A DNA stretch of 50,698 nucleotides from Sphingomonas sp. Ant H11 (GTDB lineage: Bacteria; Pseudomonadota; Alphaproteobacteria; Sphingomonadales; Sphingomonadaceae), in contig NZ_JSBN01000019.1 of the NCBI RefSeq assembly GCF_000797515.1, forward strand, positions 1-50,698. The letters are read 5' to 3'. How positions within the stretch are numbered: the stretch's first letter is position 1; every line of letters starts with the position of its first letter. A program made the position numbers and the translations under genes. Of this stretch, positions 46,031 to 50,698 are shown piece by piece. The notes under the pieces were generated by a model, which saw only the letters and a program-made list of their open reading frames with translations, had not been told where the DNA came from and made no database searches.

Positions 46031-47329
46031 TTAGCTGGCGAGGCGCAACGCTTCCGTGCGGACGGGCGCGCGGGGCTGATCGGGCCAGATACCGCGTGTG
46101 TCATAGACGATCTTGTCGGCGCGCTCATCGACCGGCACCGATTTGAACACGTCATGATCGACCAGCACGATCATGATGCCGCACGTCTCGATCGCGGTGT
46201 CGATGTCGGTCAGCGTCGTGCCGGTGCCGTCAAACGCGGCGGGCAGGGCGCGGGTATAAGGTTCGACCACATCGAGCCGATCGCCGAAGCGCTGCGCGAG
46301 TGCCGTCGCGACTTTCAGCGCGGGGCTTTCGCGGAAATCGTCGATATTGGCCTTGAAGGCGAGGCCCAGACAGGCGACGCGAACGCCCGGGTGCGCCGCC
46401 ACCATCGCCTCGGCGCGTTCCACGACATAGTCGATCTTGGCGTCGTTTACTTCGCGCGCGGTGCGGATCAGCGGGGTGTTGTCGCGATCGGCATGGACCA
46501 GGAACCACGGGTCGACCGCGATGCAATGCCCGCCGACGCCGGGGCCGGGCGACAGGATGTTGACGCGCGGATGGCGGTTGGCGAGGCGGATCACCTCCCA
46601 CACATCGACTTCCATCGTATCGGCGACGCGGCTCAGTTCGTTGGCGAAGGCGATGTTCACGTCGCGGAACGCGTTTTCGGTCAGCTTGGTCATCTCCGCC
46701 GCGCGCGCGGTGGTGGTGACGCACGCGCCGCGCACGAAGCGGCGATAGAATTGCAGCGCTTTGCGCGCACACCGCGGCGTGATGCCGCCAATCACGCGGT
46801 CATTGTCGATCAGCTCGACGAGGATGCGCCCAGGGAGAACGCGCTCGGGGCAATAGGCGATCGCGATGTCGGCGCTCTCGCCGGTCTTGCCGGGCACCTT
46901 CAGGTCGGGGCGCAACTGCGCGAGCAGGTCGCGCACCTTCTCGGTCGTGCCCACGGGCGAGGTCGATTCGAGGATGATGACGTCGCCCGCCTTCAACACC
47001 GTAGCAATGGTGGTGGCGGCGCGCAGGACGTAGCCGATATTGGGCGCGTGATCGTCGGCAAAGGGCGTCGGCACCGCGATAACGAACACGTCGGCGGGTT
47101 CGATCTGCGTCGCCGCGCGCAAGGTGCCGCGCGCGACCACACCCGAGACGAGGCCGTCGAGATCGACTTCCTCGATATGGATCTTGCCCGAATTGACCGT
47201 CTCGACGACATGTTCGGACACGTCGATGCCCAGCACCTTGGCACCCGTGCGCGCGATTACGGCGGCGGTTGGCAGGCCGATATAACCCAGCCCGACGACG
47301 ACAACCTTCAGTTCAGCATCCGAAACCAT
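46031..47329 (-). CDS. wecC: UDP-N-acetyl-D-mannosamine dehydrogenase-type enzyme
   Basis: Oxidises UDP-ManNAc to UDP-ManNAcA (family role). It has the dinucleotide motif VVVVGLGYIGLPTAAVIART, the ESTSPVGTTEKVRDLL segment, TKLTENAFRDVNIAFANELS, the catalytic-Cys-type loop PGPGVGGHCIAVDPWFL and a C-terminal GLAFKANIDDFRESPALK. 432 residues. The start overlaps the wecB stop by 17 nt. Specificity rests mainly on the wecB partnership. Confidence 0.92.
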   Translation of the reverse strand: MVSDAELKVVVVGLGYIGLPTAAVIARTGAKVLGIDVSEHVVETVNSGKIHIEEVDLDGLVSGVVARGTLRAATQIEPADVFVIAVPTPFADDHAPNIGYVLRAATTIATVLKAGDVIILESTSPVGTTEKVRDLLAQLRPDLKVPGKTGESADIAIAYCPERVLPGRILVELIDNDRVIGGITPRCARKALQFYRRFVRGACVTTTARAAEMTKLTENAFRDVNIAFANELSRVADTMEVDVWEVIRLANRHPRVNILSPGPGVGGHCIAVDPWFLVHADRDNTPLIRTAREVNDAKIDYVVERAEAMVAAHPGVRVACLGLAFKANIDDFRESPALKVATALAQRFGDRLDVVEPYTRALPAAFDGTGTTLTDIDTAIETCGIMIVLVDHDVFKSVPVDERADKIVYDTRGIWPDQPRAPVRTEALRLAS

Positions 47330-48443
47330 CGGCGATTACCTTTGCGATCCTGCCGGACGCATGGCCGTCGCCGAACGGATTGTGGGCGCGTGCCATGGAC
47401 TGGTACGCGCCCTTGTCGTCGAGGAGGGTTGATATTTCGGAAACGATCCGTTCGGGATCGGTCCCAATCACCTTGGCCGTGCCCGCCGCCACGCCTTCGG
47501 GGCGTTCGGTCGTCTCGCGCATCACCAGCACGGGCTTCGCGAGTGCGGGCGCTTCTTCCTGCACGCCGCCCGAATCGGTCAGCGCGATGTCGCACAGCTC
47601 CAGCGCGCGGATGAAATGCGGGTAATCGAGCGGATCGATCCGCGCGATATTGGGCCGGTCGCCCAGCACGCGGTTCATCGCCTCGACGACATTGGGGTTG
47701 GGGTGCATCGGAAACAGGATTGCCACGTCATCGCGCGCGGCGATGCGGGCGAGCGCGTGCGCGATATTGTCCATGCCCCCGCCGAAATTCTCGCGCCGGT
47801 GGGTGGTGACCAGGATGATGCGCTTGCCCGCGAAACGCTGCGCAATCGCGTCGAGCCCGCTCGCGAGCGTCGGGTCCGCGACCAGCTTGGCGCGCGTCGC
47901 GTACAGCGCGTCGATCACGGTGTTGCCGGTGACGTGGATCGTCGCGGGGGCGATATTCTCGCGGCGCAGCGCGTCGGCGGCGGTTTCGGTCGGCGCGAAA
48001 TGCTGATCGGCGATCGGCGCGACGATGCGGCGGTTCACTTCCTCCGGCCAAGGCTGGTAAATGTCGCCCGAGCGCAAGCCCGCCTCGACGTGGCTGACCG
48101 GCACCTTGCGATAATAGGCCGCCAGCGCACCGACCATCGCAGTGGCGGTGTCGCCCTGCACGATCACCCGGTCGGGCTTTTCGGCATCCATCACGTCGCC
48201 AAGCCCGGTCAGCAGCCGCGCGGTCAGGCGGTCGAGCGTCTGGCCCGGTTCCATCAGGTCGAGATCGATATCGGGGCGCAGACCGGCGATGCTGAGCACC
48301 TGGTCGAGCAGCCCGCGATGTTGTGCGGTCACGCAGGTGCGCACGTCGAGGCCGCCCTGCGCCTTGAGCGCAGCAACCACGGGAAAGAGTTTGATCGCTT
48401 CGGGCCGGGTGCCGAAGATGACGAGGATGCGCGGAGAGGTCAT
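47313..48443 (-). CDS. wecB: UDP-N-acetylglucosamine 2-epimerase (non-hydrolysing)
   Basis: Interconverts UDP-GlcNAc and UDP-ManNAc. Signature segments are FGTRPEAIKLFPVVAALKAQ, VQGDTATAMVGALAAYY, VSHVEAGLRSGDIYQPWPEE, TTHRRENFGGGMDNI and TDSGGVQEEAPALAKPVLVM. 376 residues, start ATG 48443. First gene of the wecB-wecC-epimerase unit. Confidence 0.96.
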   Translation of the reverse strand: MTSPRILVIFGTRPEAIKLFPVVAALKAQGGLDVRTCVTAQHRGLLDQVLSIAGLRPDIDLDLMEPGQTLDRLTARLLTGLGDVMDAEKPDRVIVQGDTATAMVGALAAYYRKVPVSHVEAGLRSGDIYQPWPEEVNRRIVAPIADQHFAPTETAADALRRENIAPATIHVTGNTVIDALYATRAKLVADPTLASGLDAIAQRFAGKRIILVTTHRRENFGGGMDNIAHALARIAARDDVAILFPMHPNPNVVEAMNRVLGDRPNIARIDPLDYPHFIRALELCDIALTDSGGVQEEAPALAKPVLVMRETTERPEGVAAGTAKVIGTDPERIVSEISTLLDDKGAYQSMARAHNPFGDGHASGRIAKVIADGFGC

Positions 48444-48478
48444 GGCAGGCGCATAGCGTGCGCTCCCTTAAAACCCCG

Positions 48479-49230
48479 CTAACTGCATCCCCCGCATCCG
48501 GGATCCTTGGGCAGCACGATCGTGCGGAAGCGGAAGGCGAGCGCGTCGATCAGCAGCAGCTTGCCCGCGCTATCCTCGCCGAAGCCGACCACGCTGCGCA
48601 TCGCCTCCAGCGCGGCGAGGCTGCCCATCACCCCGGTCATCGCGCCGAGCACGCCCTGTTCGGCGCAACTGTCGCCCGCCTGATCGGCCACATTGCCGAC
48701 GAAGCAGCGATAGCACGGCTTGTCCGCCTCCCAGCCGCGAAAAAAACGCCGAGCTGGCCTTCGAACTGCCCGACCGCCGAGGAGACGAGCCGGATCCGCA
48801 GCGCGTGCGCGGCGTCGGCAACGGCGAGACGCGTCGTGAAACTGTCGGTACCGTCGATCACCACGTCCGCTCCGCCAAGGAGGCGGGCGGCATTGTCGGG
48901 GGTCAGCCGCTCGGGGCGCTGGTCGATCACGACATGCGGGTTGATCCGGTGAGCCGCGAGCGCCGCCGCCGCGACCTTGCCCGCGCCGACATCGGCATCG
49001 CCGAACAGGGTTTGGCGTTGGAGGTTGGAAAGATCGACGGTGTCGTCATCGATGACGATCAGCCGCCCGACCCCGGCTGCTGCCAGATATTGAATGGCTG
49101 GGCTGCCAATACCGCCTGCGCCGACAATCGCGACCGACGCGGCCTTCAGCCGCATTTGCCCTGCGCCACCAACCTCGCGCAGCACGATATGGCGGGCGTA
49201 GCGGTTCAGCTCTTCGTCGGACAGCGTCAC
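48479..49230 (-). CDS. moeB: HesA/MoeB/ThiF-family adenylyltransferase (one frameshift)
   Basis: E1-like enzyme that adenylates a ubiquitin-fold sulfur carrier (MoaD or ThiS). It shows [20 protein letters not shown], the ATP loop [36 protein letters not shown] and the DGTDSFTTR motif. A T7 run (48740-48746 on the plus strand as A7) is one base short; T8 restores the [20 protein letters not shown] zinc region and joins the C-terminus with the second Cys pair (GCGGCS). About 250 residues. MoeB versus ThiF cannot be decided by sequence alone. Confidence 0.86.
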
Positions 49231-49274
49231 AGGCAGCCTGTCAGAGGCACAGCTTTGGTGTTTCGCGCCGTTTT

Positions 49275-49330
49275 CCGTTCGCCCTGAGCCTGTCGAAGGG
49301 CCTTGCTCAGGGCAGGCTCAGCCCGAACGG
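49275..49330. repeat. Sphingomonad interspersed palindromic repeat
   Basis: CCGTTCGCCCTGAGCCTG at 49275-49292 pairs with CAGGCTCAGCCCGAACGG at 49313-49330 (16 of 18). The core TTCGCCCTGAGCCTGTCGAA is a REP-like sequence that I recall as abundant in Sphingomonadales intergenic DNA. It lies between the MoeB gene and the next gene upstream. Confidence 0.65.
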
Positions 49331-49363
49331 GATGGGGATGATCCGGCCTCTCCGAGGACGGCA

Positions 49364-49747
49364 CTAGGCGTTCCACTCGAACACGATCGTCGCGCGATAC
49401 CAGGCGTCGGTCGCGCCCGGCCGCATCGGCAGATTGCCCCGCGCAAAACCGGTGACGAGGCCCGCCGCATATTGTTCGACCGTCGGGCAGGCAATGGCGT
49501 GCGGCACCGCGCGCCGCACCGTTCCGTCCGAGGCGATCAAGGTCGCGACGTCGACACGCACGACATAATGGCCATCGGCCGGCTTGGGCACGGCGCAGCG
49601 CCCGGCGGTGATTTCGGTCGCCACGAACCCGGACAGCTCGGGCGTCACCTTGGGCGGCGCGAGATAGGGGATCGGTGCCAACGCCGACCAGTCGGTCGGC
49701 ATGGCGGGCAGCTCCGCCGCCTGGAGCAGAAGCAGCAGGGCGATCAT
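49364..49747 (-). CDS. Secreted hypothetical protein, TonB-C-like, 127 aa
   Basis: The start is ATG 49747, which overlaps the corrected dut stop (ATGA). It has a short hydrophobic N-terminus ([15 protein letters not shown]) as signal peptide. The rest ([52 protein letters not shown]) resembles the small C-terminal fold of TonB-like periplasmic proteins. Function unknown. Confidence 0.62.
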   Translation of the reverse strand: MIALLLLLQAAELPAMPTDWSALAPIPYLAPPKVTPELSGFVATEITAGRCAVPKPADGHYVVRVDVATLIASDGTVRRAVPHAIACPTVEQYAAGLVTGFARGNLPMRPGATDAWYRATIVFEWNA

Positions 49748-50189
49748 CGCCCGGTCGACCCGAAGCCGCCGACGCCGCGCGCGGTATCGTCAAGCGCCTC
49801 CACACTTCCAGCACCGCGCGCTGCACGGGGGCGGGGACAAGCTGCGCGATCCGGTCGCCACGCGCGATTGCGAACGGCTCCTGCCCGAGATTGGCGAGAA
49901 TGACTTTCACTTCGCCGCGATAATCGCTGTCGATCGTACCCGGCGTGTTGAGGCAGGTGATGCCGTGCTTCAGCGCCAGGCCCGAGCGCGGGCGAACCTG
50001 CACCTCATATCCCGGCGGAATCGCGATGGCGAAGCCGGTTGCAATCGCCGCGCGCGCGCCGGGCACGAGCACGGTTTCCTCGGCGGCGACGACGTCCATG
50101 CCCGCCGCACCCTCGGTTGCATAAACGGGCAGGGGCAGGCCTTCGCCATGGGGGAGGCGTTTCAGCGCAATGGTAATGGAGCCACTCAT
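49744..50189 (-). CDS. dut: dUTP diphosphatase (one frameshift)
   Basis: Hydrolyses dUTP to dUMP, keeping uracil out of DNA. The trimeric dUTPase motifs are present: GAAGMDVVA (I), [12 protein letters not shown] (II), [17 protein letters not shown] (III) and [12 protein letters not shown] (IV). Motif V ([10 protein letters not shown]) lies in another frame because one base is missing at about 49802-49804; adding a G restores [13 protein letters not shown] and the stop at 49744. About 148 residues. Since motif V is needed for activity and dut is normally essential, the indel is probably a sequencing error. Confidence 0.92.
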
Positions 50190-50698
50190 CGCCGGATCAT
50201 AGCAGTGCGTATCGGGCGTGTCGAAGGTCGCCGAGCCGTTCGGCGCAAGCGTTGCCAAAATGCGATCGGCCAGCCGCGCCGCGACCTCGTCCTTCGGCAG
50301 CCGCTCCCAGCTTTCGATCCCGCCTGCAGTAACGATGTGGACGGCATTGGCGGCACCCCCCATCACGTCGCCCGACACGTCGTTGGCGACGATCCAGTCG
50401 GCGCGTTTGCGCGTCAGCTTGGCGGTGGCGTGCTCGGTTACGCGCTCGGTCTCGGCCGCAAAGCCGATCAGCAGGCGCGGGCGCAGCGGGCTGGCGGCGA
50501 GCGTGGCGAGGATGTCGGGATTCTCGACAAGCTGCAGCGTCGGGGGCCCGTCCGGGCCTTTCTTGATCTTCTGCGCGGTGCGGTCGACTCGCCAGTCGGC
50601 GACGGCGGCGACCATCATTGCCGCATCGACCGGCAGCGCCGCTTCGACCGCCGCTGCCATCTCCAGCGCGGTCTCGACATCGATGCGCGTCACCCCCG
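50190..50698 (-). CDS. coaBC: CoaBC, C-terminal part (cut by the window edge)
   Basis: Phosphopantothenoylcysteine synthetase/decarboxylase of coenzyme A synthesis. Visible is the CoaB domain: [11 protein letters not shown], the catalytic Lys motif [21 protein letters not shown], and [16 protein letters not shown]. The frame has no stop before the dut ATG at 50189; it reads [19 protein letters not shown] and on into Dut in frame. Either the two are fused or another small indel hides the stop. Confidence 0.92.

Noticed and set aside
45926..47614. 562-codon plus-strand open frame
   Set aside because: Antisense to wecC; His/Asp/Arg-rich shadow typical of the reverse strand of GC-rich genes.

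Overview
The window comes from a GC-rich alphaproteobacterium, most likely a sphingomonad (Sphingomonas or a close relative). The core genes, the interspersed TTCGCCCTGAGCCTG-type repeat near 49.3 kb and the plasmid-type accessory gene set all fit that group; this is recognition of families, not a database match.

The left 37.3 kb (about 1-37329) is a mosaic mobile region. It ends exactly at a tRNA-Glu(CTC) gene (37289-37363, minus), and the last codons of a large serine recombinase (35728-37329) run into that tRNA gene. From left to right it holds: a tyrosine recombinase; a RES/Xre toxin-antitoxin pair; a C-terminal scrap of plasmid repC joined to a Tn3-family transposase that has lost its N-terminus, with the 38-bp Tn3 right inverted repeat still present; then an accessory cassette of ParB, ArdC antirestriction protein, PAPS-reductase-like protein and DUF6927 protein. 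A second PP-loop gene is split by a Tn7-like transposon (about 11400-19908). Beyond it lie a DyP-type peroxidase, DUF736, two DUF2493 paralogues, DUF6117 and a zinc-ribbon protein. Next comes a conjugation block in the order of the R388 trwABC operon: candidate oriT, RHH protein, small ORF, VirD4-type coupling protein, MobF relaxase, followed by a VirB1-like transglycosylase, HU and an SRPBCC protein. No mating-pair-formation genes other than the VirB1-like enzyme are visible, so the element is either mobilisable or has its T4SS outside the window.

The most interesting unit is the Tn7-like transposon. tnsA, tniA/tnsB, tniB/tnsC, tniQ and an archaeo-eukaryotic primase-helicase fusion (TOTE type) lie on the minus strand, and all four gene junctions are 4-nt start/stop overlaps. 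The primase-helicase therefore looks like a fifth core component rather than loose cargo. Both ends carry inverted arrays of a GAGAAYCGATAA-like repeat that resemble TnsB sites, and the right array overlaps the operon promoter.

The right 13.3 kb (37364-50698) is ordinary chromosome: class II DAHP synthase (joined in frame to an upstream HTH domain), a hydroxyacid dehydrogenase, cysS, rpsU, two FKBP isomerases, galU, a nucleotide-sugar cluster (NAD-dependent epimerase, wecC, wecB), a MoeB/ThiF-like protein, dut and coaBC.

A caution applies to the whole window. About 18-20 genes, including the normally essential dut, are split by one-base indels, mostly in short homopolymers, and each is restored by adding or removing one base. 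The pattern looks like uncorrected long-read sequence rather than gene decay, so I annotate these genes across the frameshift and give the position.
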